Source: Brassica napus
Taxonomy: Eukaryota > Streptophyta > Magnoliopsida > Brassicales > Brassicaceae
DNA length: 64,000 nucleotides
Reading direction: 5' to 3'
NCBI RefSeq assembly: GCF_020379485.1
Contig: NC_063437.1
Coordinates: 1,426,001 to 1,490,000, forward strand
Shown here: piece after piece, positions 32,552 through 48,803 of the stretch
Position numbering within the stretch: the first letter of the stretch is position 1
Layout of the letters: the number at the start of each line of letters is the position of its first letter
Translations under genes and position numbers: made by a program
The notes under the pieces: model-generated
The model's input: only the letters and a program-made list of their open reading frames with translations
What the model was told of the DNA's origin: nothing
The model's database searches: none

Positions 32552-33913
32552 GAGGAGGAGGAGGTTGATATCTTATAGTCTCTCTCCTCCTTCTTTCTCT
32601 CCTCCTTCTCTCTTAAACCAAACAGAAAACCCTAATCGTGAGTCTTCTCCGGCGGCCGCCGCCTCCTTTACGCGGCCGCCGGACCTCCGTTTCCATTTCC
32701 TCTCTGTTTGTGTCTCTTTCTCATCTCATGCGTTGTTCTCGGTAGAGGGAGATGTGTGTCTTCGTTTCAGATCTGGTGCGCTGCTGTCAGATCTAGGCTT
32801 CTCGGTGGCTGGAGTCGCTTGAGGACGGCTTCTTCCGGCGTCGGGGTCAGTCTCTGTCTGGTGTAGTGTTACTGGAAATTTTCCCGTGACAAAGACATCC
32901 TTCTCCAAGCATGGTGGCGCGTGCTGCACCGTCAAGCGCCTCGTCGGTCTTGTCTCTCTCTTGGCGTCGTCTAGTGGTGAGTGAGGCTGTGTGTGGTGTT
33001 GGGGTTATGGCCTTGCTGGTTTCCGGTTATGTCGTCTTCTCTCTGCCTACTCTGAGGATCCGCCGTCGAGTTCTCCGGTGGTGGTGGCGCGTAGGGTTTC
33101 GTCGGTGGTGGTGCCGTTGGGTTCGCTGTCCGTGTTCTCCTAGTGGCTTCGGGTTGATGTTTTGTTGTCTATGGTTCGCTTGAGCGTTAGCTTGTGCTTC
33201 CGTATACTCATGACATCCCTCAGATATATGTGGTGAAGGTGTTGTGGCCTGCTCCGTCACCTTGCTCTACTCAATAATTGCAACATCATCGTGAATGTGT
33301 CTTGAGGCTGTTTGCAGCTCGTGTGATTTTCTTGTGAGATAATTGGGCTACAAGCCCCTAGCCAGGCTTTGGTTTTGTCTCCTCCGGAGGGTTGTCTGTT
33401 TTTCGATCCGTCTTCTCTATATGGGTTGCGGTTAGATGGGTGTATACGGTCCTGGTGGAATGCAATAGAGGCGGTAATCTCTAGCGCAAACCACTGAACG
33501 ACGGCATCGTCGGACTTCAGCTTCTCCTCGTACCGCCGGTGGTTTCTTCTTCCGTGCTAGGCTTCGGAGCTCGAGCTTGGATTCTATGCTTTGGTTCGCT
33601 ATGGGGTATCAGTCGGAAGTTGTAGGAGTCGTAGCATTCAGGGTTTGAGGGCGCTCTTCTCTCGATAGCTCGCGGCAACTGATCGGTTTTCTCATCTAGG
33701 TTCAAAGTAGTTTGGTCCGAGGCTGTCTCGTTATCAAACTGTTTAGTCACTTTGTTGTATTGCTTTTAGATTCAGTCGTTGATGTTGTCCGTAGTTGTTT
33801 CGGTGTCGTGTTGTTGTTTACTTACCCGCTACTAGTCTTCTATTGTAATGTCTGTCAAAAACGAAAAATTGGTATAATATTTTAACATTTTACCAAAAAA
33901 AAAAAAAAAAAAA
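32552..33913 (+). mobile_element. Non-coding poly(A) retroposon, copy B (Sadhu-like?)
   Basis: A G/C-richer insert of about 1.36 kb ending in a long A run and flanked by AACAATTGAG at 32542-32551 and 33914-33923. It opens with a CT-rich leader and CCGGCGGCCGCCGCC-type sequence, has no convincing protein, and ends GTCAAAAACGAAAAATTGG then TTAACATTTTACC before the A run, matching the end of the element at 8603-10090. The body is diverged from copy A, so the two are separate subfamily members. Confidence 0.75.
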
Positions 33914-33970
33914 AACAATTGAGAGGTTCTCAAATTAAGGTTCTGTCAAGTGTATGTGAATAAATTTATG

Positions 33971-34450
33971 ACTTATTCTTAGGTCCACCCCTTAGAGTAG
34001 GTTCACCAACCAATAAAATTATCTTATTTTATATTCGATATCTTTTAAAAAAGGAAACAAAATATTGTCAAATTATATTATATTTTTAAAATTAAAAGGT
34101 AAAAAAAAAAATTACAAAAAAAAATATTTTACGTCGTCAGTATAACATTAAACCCTAAACCTTAAATTCTAATCCATAAATCCTTAATCCTAAACCTTAA
34201 ACCCTTGGATAAACTCTAAACTCTAGGATGAATCCTAAACTCTAGGATAAATCCTTAACTCTAAATCAAAATCACTATACACTAAAACATTCAAGCGTTT
34301 AGGGTTTAGGGTTTTAGTCGTTTTTTATTTAGAGTTTAGGATTTATCCAAGGGTTTAGGATTTACCCAAGGGTTTAGGATTTACCCAGGGGTTTAGGGTT
34401 TAGGATTTAGGGTTTTGTTGACAACATTAAAAATATTTTTTTTTAATTCT
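33971..34450. mobile_element. Truncated copy of the telomere-motif MITE
   Basis: Begins GACTTATTCTTAGGTCCACC then ACCAACCAATAAAA, as in the CSY-intron MITE, followed by the same ATTCGATATCTTTT and degenerate CCCTAAA/TTTAGGG palindrome. The right terminal repeat is missing after about 34440. It lies immediately right of retroposon copy B. Confidence 0.7.
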
Positions 34451-34945
34451 TTTTTCTGTAACTATCATCTTTTTTTACATTATATTTATTTCTTAAAAAA
34501 AAACTGAATCAGAGTAGAGCCAAAACAAATTCAGAAATAATTTTGAACAATCAAGTCAAAAATATCAATGAAGATTTTCTAAAAGAAACATTCCCTTGAA
34601 GAATCGTCTCTCATAGTTGTTGAGCTATGGAATCTTGTTTTACAAAAATGGTTTGAGTTAACTTAATTACATCTAAAGGTTGTCCAAAAAAACCCCACAT
34701 CTAAAGAACGTTCATTACCTTTCAGTTAAGAAATTAACATTCATATAACTAGTTTCAAAATAAACGATTAGATGAATGTGTTTTAGCTCTCTATACCTGT
34801 TTTAATGGCAATCATTGTAGATAGGTAATGTCTATAAATAAAACTCAAATGTCTGAAGAACAAAAAAGCAAAAACAAAACTGATAAAATACGATTCGAAC
34901 CAGGTGGACAAAACACAAATCTCTGTTTGAGACATCTTTTGTTGT

Positions 34946-36802
<1,857 letters not shown>

Positions 36803-37551
36803 TTACTTCTTTCCACGGAGTTTAGCTCCAAGCGCCCTCTCCAGCTTAATAAGGATCTGCTGGTTCGGTATTGCTTTCCCAGACTCGTACTCTTGGATCA
36901 CTTGCGGCTTCTCATTGATCAACTACACCAACCAACATATCTTCATATTAGCATCATCATTACAAGAGGAAACAAGAGAGAAAGTAGTGTATACTTGAGC
37001 GAGCTGGGACTGGGTGAGCTTCTTCTCCCCACGGGCTTGCATGATGGCTTTCTTCAACTCAGTAGGCACACGTTCATCTGAAAATTTTAAACAAAAACCA
37101 TTTAACACAACCAACATACTAATCGATCCAATACATAAAGTTATTGGCTCTTTTCACTATAACCAATCAACAAACAAAGATACTAAACTACATAAAATGA
37201 AATTAATTATATTACTCACGAGCTAAGTTCTCAGTGTCATCATCAAGCCTCTTGGTGTTCAAGGAGGTGCCGCTTGAGGCCGCCTTGTTCGTTCCAGCAT
37301 TATCTACAACGTTAGATTCCATAACAGATCGCAAAACTCATCTCGATTCAAACGCCCAAATCTAAACCAGATCTAAAAGAAAACACAAAGATCGAGAAGG
37401 AAGACAAACGTTTTCTGACGGATTCGATTTCGGCGCCGCTTCTCCGAGCAGCGTTGACGGTCTTCTCGTCGCGCTTGGCGGCAGCGTTGGGGGTCTTCTT
37501 ACGGATCACCACGGGCTCCCAGTCCTGAGTCATCGGTCCTACTCCTGCCAT
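36803..37551 (-). CDS. MBF1B: Multiprotein-bridging factor 1 (transcriptional coactivator)
   Basis: Four exons, 37410-37551, 37220-37303, 36995-37077 and 36803-36922, give 142 aa, the usual plant MBF1a/b length. MBF1 bridges TBP and bZIP-type activators in the nucleus. The N-terminal MBF1 domain starts [20 protein letters not shown]. The C-terminal Cro/C1-type helix-turn-helix spans [15 protein letters not shown] to [28 protein letters not shown] and ends [12 protein letters not shown]. All junctions are in phase. MBF1B rather than MBF1A is inferred from synteny with the A. thaliana block. Confidence 0.93.
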
Positions 37552-39281
37552 GTCTTCTAATCCTTCTTCTTCAAACCGCCTTTCTAGGGTTTCTTCCTTC
37601 TTCGTGGATAATGAGAGAGAGAGAGAGAGATTCTGGATAAACAATATATCGTTTTGCAATTTTATATCTATGATATTTTCTGGGGGTAGTTTAGTAAATA
37701 GTCAGCATTGATGGGGTCTACCGCGAATACTCAACAAAATATCTTTTTGCCGAGACACTGAGGCTTTCTTAAAGCCCGTTTAGACCTGGTAGTAGAGAGG
37801 CCGAAAAATAAAACGGGCTATTAACTTCTTACCATAATCATCTCAATTATAAGATCATTGTTTTTTTTACACTGTTTAATTATACGTTACAAACTATGAT
37901 AAACATTACATTACATAGACGAACTACAGCAGATAATTCTACCTGCATCATCTTGAGCCGCCTTATAAAATTTATTCATGACGGTATTTCTTTGCGTCAT
38001 GCGGAAGATTTCTCTTTAACATTTTATCCAATTTTCTGCATAATTCATCTTTTTAGAAATTGAAATCCAACCTCCTAGTGTATAAGTATTAATGAACTCC
38101 TGATCAAATTACCGGACCAAAAGAACTTCCACATGAGATCATATCTAATGTAATTTATTTTTACTTTTAAAAATAAAGAAAATTTATAATAAATATAAAA
38201 TTTACTCTCATATATTTCTTTTAAATAATGTACCTAAATTAGAGAAAATTTCTTCCCTATACAAATAGAAGTATAGTGATTTCTGTTTTAGGTGAATAAA
38301 TAGAAATAAATTGGAGTAGTTTTATTTCTAAATGTTAATTATAGAAACAAATATAGAGATAGATCAGAAATACTCAAAACAAAACTGTGGGCTTTGCAAA
38401 GTAAAATCCACAAATGGTTACTTTTTTTTTCTACAGTAACTTGGATTATTGATTAGTACGAGATTTTGTTTGATTCTTTTCTCAATTTTGGTTGCATATA
38501 TATAGGAAATACAATCAATGCCATTAAAATGTTGTCACATCTTCTTTACATAACTCAATCAATTTGTATATATGTAACTTTAACGTGTGTGTAACTGTTA
38601 AAAAAAATACAGCTGTAATTGTTGGTGTCTTCTTCTTTCCTTGACTTCCTCCTTGCTACAAAAGAAAACGCCAGTGGGAATTGATTCGAGGTGATAAAAG
38701 CAAGGGTGTAAATTGACTGTTTCGAAAAGTAAGGGCGAAGAAAGTGAATCTCCAGATTGTTTAATGACTTAGAAAGCAAAAGAGACAAAACAGGATCAAA
38801 TTCTGATTCCGATTCAATTCTCCTTCTTCTTCTTCTTCCTTCGCCGTTCTTCTGATTTTTTTTTTCACTCATCTGCTCGAAAGGTCCCTCTCTCTCTTTG
38901 TCTCTGTCTCTGTCTCTGTCTCTTTAATCATTTGAAATTGAAATCCACTTGTCTTCTCCTCCTGCTTCTATTTTAAGCTGTTCCTATTGGTTGTGAACCA
39001 TTCATTTCGATTTGAGATTTAGTGAAAGCAATATAAACTTTCTTTTTTAAATTCGACGTGTCAAGAAAAGGTTGATTATTTACTTGATTATTTGTGATAT
39101 CTGTTTAAAGTTGTTGTCTTTTAATCAGGGCAGTGCTTGAGAATCATTTGAAGAAGGTGATTTGATTGGTCTATGTTGTTGCCCTTTTGTAATAATAATA
39201 TATCTGGTGGAACTGGGAACAGACGCTGCCCATTTATCAAAGTTCAAACCTTTTATTTGAGCTTGGGGGAAGTATTGTAAC
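37552..39281. other. MBF1 to PCO5 intergenic region and PCO5 leader
   Basis: A GA-rich MBF1 leader ((GA)n near 37613-37631), then AT-rich sequence without recognised genes, then a CT-rich stretch (about 38880-38930, CTCTGTCTCTGTCTC) that is probably the PCO5 5' UTR. A leader intron is likely, with an acceptor such as TTTTAATCAG near 39128. Confidence 0.4.
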
Positions 39282-41121
39282 ATGCCGTATTATATTCAGA
39301 GACTTTTCAATACTTGCAAGGCATCTCTGTCTACTAATGGACCTGTGTCTGAGGAGGCCTTAGACAAGGTTCGCAACATGTTGGGTACGACTACCTTTTT
39401 TTTTTTTTTTGTTTGAAGTTTCTTTCACTTTTGTCTTCTTTACACATCACCTTAGCTTGCTACATCGTGTTCTTTAGGAAACTTTTGTTGAGCATTGTGT
39501 CTATAATGGCAGTGCTATTTTGAGTATCTCAGTTTCTTGTGTCCTTAGACTACCGTTTTTTGAGGTTTCTTTCATTCTTTTTGTCTTCAGTTTTTGAGCT
39601 TGCTTCCATCGTGTTCTTTAGGCACTCTGTTTTGCTCATGTTGTCTGAACCGCACTGCTATTTCGCCATGTGTTTAGGAACTTTTGTTGAGCATTATCTC
39701 TGAATTGCAGTGCTATTTTGTTTTTGTTTTTTTTTTTGTTTGAAGGTCTTATGTGGCTAGACTAGTCTTGTAGCTGTCTTGCAAGTTTTCTCCCAACTTT
39801 CTTCCATTTTTGAGCATTATGTCTGAAGTGCAGTGCTGTTTTGAGTATCTCAGTTTCTTGTGTCCGTCGTTAGGCTACTGTTGTTTATCAGGTGACTATT
39901 AATAGCAGACGTACGTGATACTTGGTATTTTTTTTTATTTCAGAGAAAATCAAGCCGTCTGATGTTGGTCTCGAACAGGAAGCTCAGTTAGTGCGTAACT
40001 GGTCTGGTCCTGGGAACGATCGTAATGGAAACCATAACTCTCTCCCAGCCATTAAATACCTTCACTTACATGAGTGTGACAGCTTCTCGGTATGCAAACT
40101 TCCTTTTTAGATTGCTGGTGCTGCTCTTGAGTGTGCCTTAATCAATATATTCAAACAAATGCATCCTTCATATCACCATGATAGTGTTTACATAGGAATA
40201 CCATTGATAGACTTCTCATGTTGTAGCCAGAACTACTAGTGAGTAGTGATGATGAGGGTTTTGAATTTAAATAGTCAAACACTGAAGAAACATCATCTTT
40301 ATTGGTCCCATTTTGGTATGGTTTCTTGATTTTCTTGTCTCTGCTTAGGACTTGATCATTATTCTTCTGTCAGATTGGAATTTTCTGCATGCCACCTTCG
40401 TCTATCATACCACTCCATAATCATCCAGGCATGACAGTGGTAAGCAAGCTAGTCTACGGCTCAATGCACGTGAAGTCATATGATTGGGTTGAGCCTGATC
40501 CATCAGAGCTAGACGATCCATTACAAGGTAACACATGTAAACCGCCCAATGTAACTTCCGTATAATTTCAGTAACCCATCTCTGATTGATTAATCTATTA
40601 TTCTCATTTTATTCATAGCAAGACCTGCAAAGCTTGTCAAGGATACTGACATGACGGCTCCTTGCCCAGCCACCACACTGTATCCAACAACCGGCGGGAA
40701 CATCCATTGTTTCAAAGCCATTACTCATTGTGCAATCTTCGATATCTTATCTCCTCCCTACTCTCCTACTCATGGAAGACACTGCAACTACTTCCGCAAA
40801 TCCCCAATACGTGACTTGCCTGGTAACCATAACACAAACTTAACCAATACACACCACCTTAGTGTTTCTACTTTCATAACCCTTTGTTAAATAAATCATG
40901 GTTTAGATAGGTTCTTGATTATATAGGTTAACATAATTGGTTTACGGTTATCATTTGTTACTATGGAGAATGTTGTTGATGATGATCTATGGAAACCAGG
41001 TGAGATTGAAGTGATGAATGGAGAAGTGATATCAAATGTGACATGGCTTGAAGAGTATCAGCCTCCAGATAACTTTGTGATATGGAAAGTTCCTTACAGA
41101 GGTCCTGTGATTAGGAAATGA
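39282..41121 (+). CDS. PCO5: Plant cysteine oxidase (N-terminal Cys dioxygenase)
   Basis: Five exons, 39282-39384, 39944-40089, 40374-40527, 40619-40822 and 41000-41121, give 242 aa, the length I recall for Arabidopsis PCO5. PCOs use O2 to oxidise N-terminal cysteine of group VII ERF factors, marking them for the Arg/N-degron pathway, and so act as oxygen sensors. The cupin fold is evident: iron-binding histidines are expected in [10 protein letters not shown] and in [13 protein letters not shown]. The family signature [15 protein letters not shown] and the C-terminal [21 protein letters not shown] are intact. The short N-terminus groups it with PCO4/5. Intron 1 contains an internal repeat and the 3' flank is duplicated downstream. 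Confidence 0.93.
39475..39875 (+). repeat. Internal repeat in PCO5 intron 1
   Basis: A motif of about 70 bp (TTTTGTTGAGCATTRTGTCT ... CAGTGCTATTTTGAGTATCT ... GTTTCTTGTGTCC) appears near 39482-39545, in part near 39677-39720, and near 39810-39866. The copies are imperfect, indicating intron growth by local duplication. Confidence 0.65.
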
Positions 41122-42369
41122 GACTACAAAAAGGAGCAGAAAGAATGAGAAGAAGCTTATCATCAGGAGAATAAAATTTGGTCAACCATTCAGAAGGCCT
41201 TGTGGTCAAGAAGTTCTCAGTGACCAGTTTCAGCCTATTTCATTATATGATAAAATGTTATACTACTACATACATCTTTACTATCACTTTTACTAGTTCA
41301 ATATGATAAATTTTTTTTGTTAGAACAATTGCTCACAAACAATGTATTTTAGTTTCATAAATTTTTAGTTCCACCTATCCTTGCCCTTTCATCATTTTAT
41401 ATTTTCATATATCAAAATCATAGATTCATAGTTCAACTTCTAACAAATATCCTGCGTACTATACTTGGATGAATTGATCAAAATTCTTAACCCCAAGGAT
41501 TTATAAACGTGATGGACTGATACTTGAGAGAGATCATAATATAGCATACAACAAAATACATCTAATTAAGCACACTCAAAAGAGCGATTAATATTTAAAA
41601 AAAAAATATAACACCATTTTTGATCTAGTTTTTTAATTGAGAAGCTGTAACCACTCCCAAGTGGCTGGGATCTGGCCTTGGCTGAAATCAGTTGGTGCAT
41701 ATTAATAAGTCCACAACTTCTGTAGAAAGAATAAACCAATATGAAAAGAAGCAGCTTTTAGGAACTGGAAGGAGCAGATGGAGAAAAACACACCAGCTTC
41801 TATAGGACCAATTTCTAGAAAAAACTTGGTCAACCATTCAGAAGGCTAGCTGATTTGTGGTCAAGAGGTTCTTACATACTTGTTACTCCATTATATGCAT
41901 CTTTACAAGTTTAGTATGATAATATTTTGATCAGCATAAAGAACAATGGTTCACAAACAATAATTTAGTTTCATAAATTATCAGTTTCCTTTATGTTTCA
42001 TCTTTAAATATCAAAATCATAGCAAGTTCATAGTCAATGTTGTTGGATAAAAGTTACACATGTGAAACCTCCTAGATAGATAGTTTGGAGAGTTAACCTT
42101 GCTTGAGCCATCTCATATCAAACATATGATGATCCTTTTTGTTAGAAAATCAAAAGATTGATTGCTGTAACACACAAGTTCATAACGAAGAAGGTTAAAT
42201 AAGAAATGCTCAAAACTGATATTTGTTTGTTTCCTCCACAAAACCACCAAAACCATAGTAACACAGTTTCAACATTTAAAGAGAAGCATACACCAAAATG
42301 TAATCAGCACTAAGAAAAAAACATAAAATTACCCAGTTGAAAAAGAAGCAAAAACCTTGATCTTACTTT
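41122..42369. other. PCO5 3' flank with duplicated UTR-like segment
   Basis: A segment of about 210 bp after the PCO5 stop (about 41165-41375: TTGGTCAACCATTCAGAAGG, GTGGTCAAGAAGTTC, CTCACAAACAAT, TAGTTTCATAAATT) recurs at about 41825-41995 with the same order of blocks. No coding exon of a second PCO copy was recognised between them. Confidence 0.6.
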
Positions 42370-43545
42370 CTAAGCACTCTTCTTCCTCTTCGGTTTCGAA
42401 CCACCTCCAGACTCTTGTTTCATAACCTTTGTCTTCTTCTTCGGCTTTAACTCATTCTCTTTCACCTTCCCATTGGCCACTTTCTTCTTAGGCTTCTCAG
42501 CCTCCGCAACCTCACTCACCTTCTTCCTCTTCTTCTTCTTATCACCACCACACTCAACAACGTCATTACTCACCTCAACATCACCAATCTCATCATCATC
42601 AAGCACCTCAGAGACATTACTATCCATATACCTAACCTCATGAATCCTCCCCTTCTTCTTCTTCTCCCCTTTCACCACACCACTCTTCTCCCCCTCTTCC
42701 TTAACAACAACAACACTCTTCCCATTCCCACCATCAATCTTCATCTTCAAATCCGGCACACTCTGATACACAGGCAACGCAACACTCTCCGCCAACTTCA
42801 AATGCAACGACCGAACATACTTCCACTTCCCAGGCAACACCTCAACAACCCCACTCAAAGTCTCCATCACATTCTCAACAACCTCACCCCCTTCCATAGA
42901 CAACTTCCCAACCTTCACCACACTACACGTCCCCGTCCTCACAAAGAACATCGCCGACCCGCACGCCCTCTCCACCTGCTCCTTCCAGTTCCTATGCTTC
43001 AAATCAACAGCTGCTGGTAACTTCTTGGAAGTGAAAAACTTCTTCCCGATCAGCCTCGGCAGGAGAGGGATCACTCTCCGGTCCGCGAAGAACATCTCGT
43101 AGGAATCGCAGAGCTTGCGCTTCGACTCGAAGGCCTTGTAATCGCTCCTGAGCTTCGAGAGCTTGAGGATCTTCGTGATCGGGACGTTATCGGATTTGAT
43201 CTTCTTCTTCGCGTCTTCTTTCGTTAAACCGCTTTTAGGCCTGTCGTCGATGATGAGGCAGAGCTCGGGGGAGGAGGAGGAGGAGTCTTCGGAGGTGTTG
43301 ATGAGAGGGTGAGGGAGGGGGATGCGGTGAGGCTTCGTGCGGTTTGTTTGAGGGATCTTCTTTAAGGTGACGATTAGGTAGATGAACTCGTCTTGCTCGA
43401 GGAGCTGTGGCTTCTCTGTTTTTGATTTCTCGCTTCTCCATTTGAGTAGAGCGGTGACGGCGGTGTCGACGGTCTTGGGGCTTACTCTTGAAGATGGAAC
43501 AAGTTCCTCTGGGTGGTGCGGCGGCGATGCTACGGTGGTGGTCAT
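42370..43545 (-). CDS. Ribosomal L1p/L10e-family nucleolar protein
   Basis: A single exon of 391 aa. The central part (about residues 20-250) is an L1-like domain, including VDTAVTALLKWRSEK near the N-terminus and SELCLIIDD-type sequence (PELCLIIDDRPKSGLTKEDA), as in the UTP30/RSL1D1 group acting in pre-rRNA processing and nucleolar regulation rather than as a structural ribosomal protein. The C-terminal third is strongly charged with Lys-rich clusters (KKKKRKK, KPKRKKSA), fitting nucleolar localisation. The start at 43545 (MTTTVASPPHHPEELVP) is the first ATG of the frame. The gene is intact. It corresponds by position to At3g58660; no symbol is assigned. Confidence 0.88.
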   Translation of the reverse strand: MTTTVASPPHHPEELVPSSRVSPKTVDTAVTALLKWRSEKSKTEKPQLLEQDEFIYLIVTLKKIPQTNRTKPHRIPLPHPLINTSEDSSSSSPELCLIIDDRPKSGLTKEDAKKKIKSDNVPITKILKLSKLRSDYKAFESKRKLCDSYEMFFADRRVIPLLPRLIGKKFFTSKKLPAAVDLKHRNWKEQVERACGSAMFFVRTGTCSVVKVGKLSMEGGEVVENVMETLSGVVEVLPGKWKYVRSLHLKLAESVALPVYQSVPDLKMKIDGGNGKSVVVVKEEGEKSGVVKGEKKKKGRIHEVRYMDSNVSEVLDDDEIGDVEVSNDVVECGGDKKKKRKKVSEVAEAEKPKKKVANGKVKENELKPKKKTKVMKQESGGGSKPKRKKSA

Positions 43546-44432
43546 TGAGATTAGGGTTTTAAGGAAGAGGGAGAGAGGGAAGAAGGGTGTGATTTAAAGA
43601 TTTATACGTTGCTGATTCTGTGCCCTGGTAGTTAATGGGCCTGACTCTTTCGGCCCGTAATTCATTTTCTTTGAACTTATGGGCTTAAATTTTAACCATG
43701 GTTGTATTTTTGTGATTTGTCTCTTTTAGTGGTCAAAATCTCTTTTAACTCTCTCTCTCTCTCTGTTTTTGAAAATATTTCGTTTTGGAACATTGATGGT
43801 AGAGATATGTCTGGAACAGATTGATAATTCGATTTGATATGAGATTATATGTAATGATAATTGACAGTTTGAGATGGGATTATTATAATGATATGATTAA
43901 AAGGTTAAGATTCTTAGTATTTTGATTTGATTTTTGTACTAGTTTGTAAAGTTTAACTTTCAAGTAATTAAAATTTTACAAGTATAGAAGGATAGATATA
44001 TCTATGATAACCAAATGAGCATATAACAAATACTTCAAAAGGGATTCAGCATCAATAAAATAAAAGACTATAAAATACTAACATTTAGTGTTTGGTACAC
44101 ACTGCACTGCACTGTTTACTATAAAGCTGTTTGCCTTTATTTCATGTTCTTCAACAGAAAAATCAAACGTTACGACCTTTTTCAAAAAAAAATTGTGTGT
44201 TCTCTGTCCCCTAACCAATTCAAAATGTTCAAATTGCATTTATGTTTGAAACTAGAAAGTTCAAATTGCAACAACGTATACACATTGACTTATTGGAATC
44301 ATATAACAATGTTGACTTCATTGGATGCTACTAACATTATTAAAACACAAAAGCCAAGTCGTTATAACTTCTAAGCTCTATAGATGCCACTCTATATAAA
44401 CACAGAAGCCAAGCCAAGGGAAGAAAGATTTC
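43546..44432. other. Intergenic region left of the TTL relic
   Basis: Leader side of the L1p gene (possible TGGGCCT near 43637), a (CT)n run near 43752-43770, then AT-rich sequence. No gene was recognised. Confidence 0.4.
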
Positions 44433-44765
44433 TTATAAGAGGAAATGTGTAACTGAGTCCTCAAGTAACTTGTGACTAGGACACACCATTTCCTTCACTT
44501 TCTCTCCCTCTTTATATACCTTAAACGTTGGAACTTTCTTGATGCTCTCTGCTTTCGCCAATGCCAAGCTCTCGTCCACATCCACCTATAGGCGAAACAT
44601 ACCCAGTTTAAAAACCATATCTCGTTATGTAACAACATAAGGTTGAGCATAAGAACATGTGGTCTCGCCTTGTAGAAATGTACTAATGGATATCGCAAGC
44701 ACAAGGTGTTAGACGAATGGAGATAAAACATCGCTTAGTCGGTTTGATGATGATTTGAAGTGGTT
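44433..44765 (-). pseudogene. TTL4: 3' remnant of a TPR-thioredoxin (TTL) gene
   Basis: Two partial exons on the minus strand. The last exon (44585-44433) encodes VDVDESLALAKAESIKKVPT, FKVYKEGEKVKEMVCPSHKL and LEDSVTHFLL plus stop, preceded by an AG acceptor; this is the conserved C-terminal thioredoxin-like end of TTL proteins. The preceding exon (about 44765-44669) encodes HFKSSSNRLSDVLSPFV, then an extra base near 44711 shifts the frame, then NTLCLRYPLVHFYK. Its donor reads GC instead of GT. Everything upstream (TPR domains and the rest of the thioredoxin fold) is missing, and an Emigrant-like MITE begins five bases further on. TTL4 fits the synteny (At3g58620). Confidence 0.85.
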
Positions 44766-44770
44766 ACATA

Positions 44771-44961
44771 CAGTAACCTCTTTAAATTAATACTCTATAA
44801 ATTAATATACACTAAAAATCTCTATAAAATAATATAATTTTAAACTTCAAATTGAGTTTTTTGTTCAATTAGTATATCAATAAATTAATATATTTATAAA
44901 TTAATAAAAAAATATAGTTTTAGTGTAATCCTAACATTAATAATTTATAAAGGTTCCACTG
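44771..44961. mobile_element. Emigrant-like (pogo) MITE
   Basis: 191 bp with inverted ends CAGTAACCTCTTTAAATTAA (left) and CAGTGGAACCTTTATAAATT (right, reverse complement), flanked by TA at 44769-44770 and 44962-44963. CAGT termini with ACCTCTATAAATTAAT-like repeats and a TA duplication are the hallmarks of Brassicaceae Emigrant elements. It lies at the broken edge of the TTL relic. Confidence 0.85.
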
Positions 44962-44963
44962 TA

Positions 44964-45411
44964 TAATGAAAATGTCTGTTATTCAACTTTTTTTTAAATG
45001 GAGGGAATGGGAAAAAGACAACATATAGTGAAAATGTCCATTACATGTGATTCTTATAATTTAGATTCTTTCATTTCACAGTAAAGAGAGAGACCAAATC
45101 ATTGTGCTCTCACCACACTGATCATCTCTGAATCTAAACCTCTTGAAAGTTCTTTATTCATTTTCTCATGTATCTTCAACAAGTAAAGGAAGAGCTACAG
45201 TTCTTTTAATCTCTCCAAACTAAACATTCACAAGAGACATCATTATTGAAAGCAGAGAGAGAACATCACATGTGGAACTCCAAAGAAACATCATTTATTC
45301 AAACCATTCAAACAAAACATTCTCACGCCTACAACTTCCAAAAGCTCTCGTCATTTTTTTAAAACACGATTACATTTTCATAGAAACTGATAAGTTTAAC
45401 AACCCTTGCAC
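44964..45411. other. KARI 3' flank
   Basis: AT-rich sequence with no recognised coding remnant of the TTL gene. The portion next to 45411 is probably the KARI 3' UTR on the minus strand. Confidence 0.4.
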
Positions 45412-48404
<2,993 letters not shown>

Positions 48405-48540
48405 TTTGAGTCTCACAGTGTATTATTGCTAATTAGGGTGGAGAGACAACGAGCACACACCTCTCTACTCAAGACGACGAAGTGGTAAATATTTAATTAA
48501 ATAATTAAAATAAAATAAAATAATACAATGGATCTCTATA

Positions 48541-48803
48541 ATATGTCTAAAGCCCATTCGTTAAAGCCCATAAGGCCTGAATCTCAAAGTTCTCATTGGT
48601 TGGTCTATCAACTGCTTAATGTTGACTTCCCAGCGGTGATAATAATACACACGTGTCTAGTCTATATCAGGGAGTCCCAGAAGTCAACGTAATGAACGGT
48701 TAGGATTAAAAGTAAGTTAAGAGGATCGGGTGGACTACAACTAACGCGAAACCTCTGCGTTTCTTCGTCGAATGTTAAGGATGAGGAGAGATCGTCTTCG
48801 TGG
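48541..48803 (+). repeat. Degenerate copy of the NECAP promoter and start of its first exon
   Basis: Matches the region upstream of the NECAP gene (58105-58340): shared AATGTTGACTTCCCAGCGGT, ACACACGTGTCTAGTCTATA, AGTTAAGAGGATCGGGTGG and ACTACAACTAACGCGAAACC. It then jumps over about 160 bp and continues with TCTTCGTCGAATGTTAAGG, which corresponds to NECAP codons from residue 6 (SSSNVK). It has no start codon and diverges after about 48803, so it is a non-coding relic lying between KARI and the LINE. Confidence 0.85.

Noticed and set aside
32466..33183. Plus-strand frames in retroposon copy B (118 and 90 codons)
   Set aside because: They cross the retroposon boundary or consist of low-complexity Arg/Val/Trp-rich translation; no homology recognised.
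42640..43020. Plus-strand 126-codon frame opposite the L1p gene
   Set aside because: Antisense shadow of the Lys/Glu-rich coding region, giving an artificial Leu/Pro/His-rich translation.
44669..44731. Separate short gene starting MFYLHSSNTLCLRYP
   Set aside because: The frame is part of the TTL relic after a one-base insertion; the apparent start codon is fortuitous.
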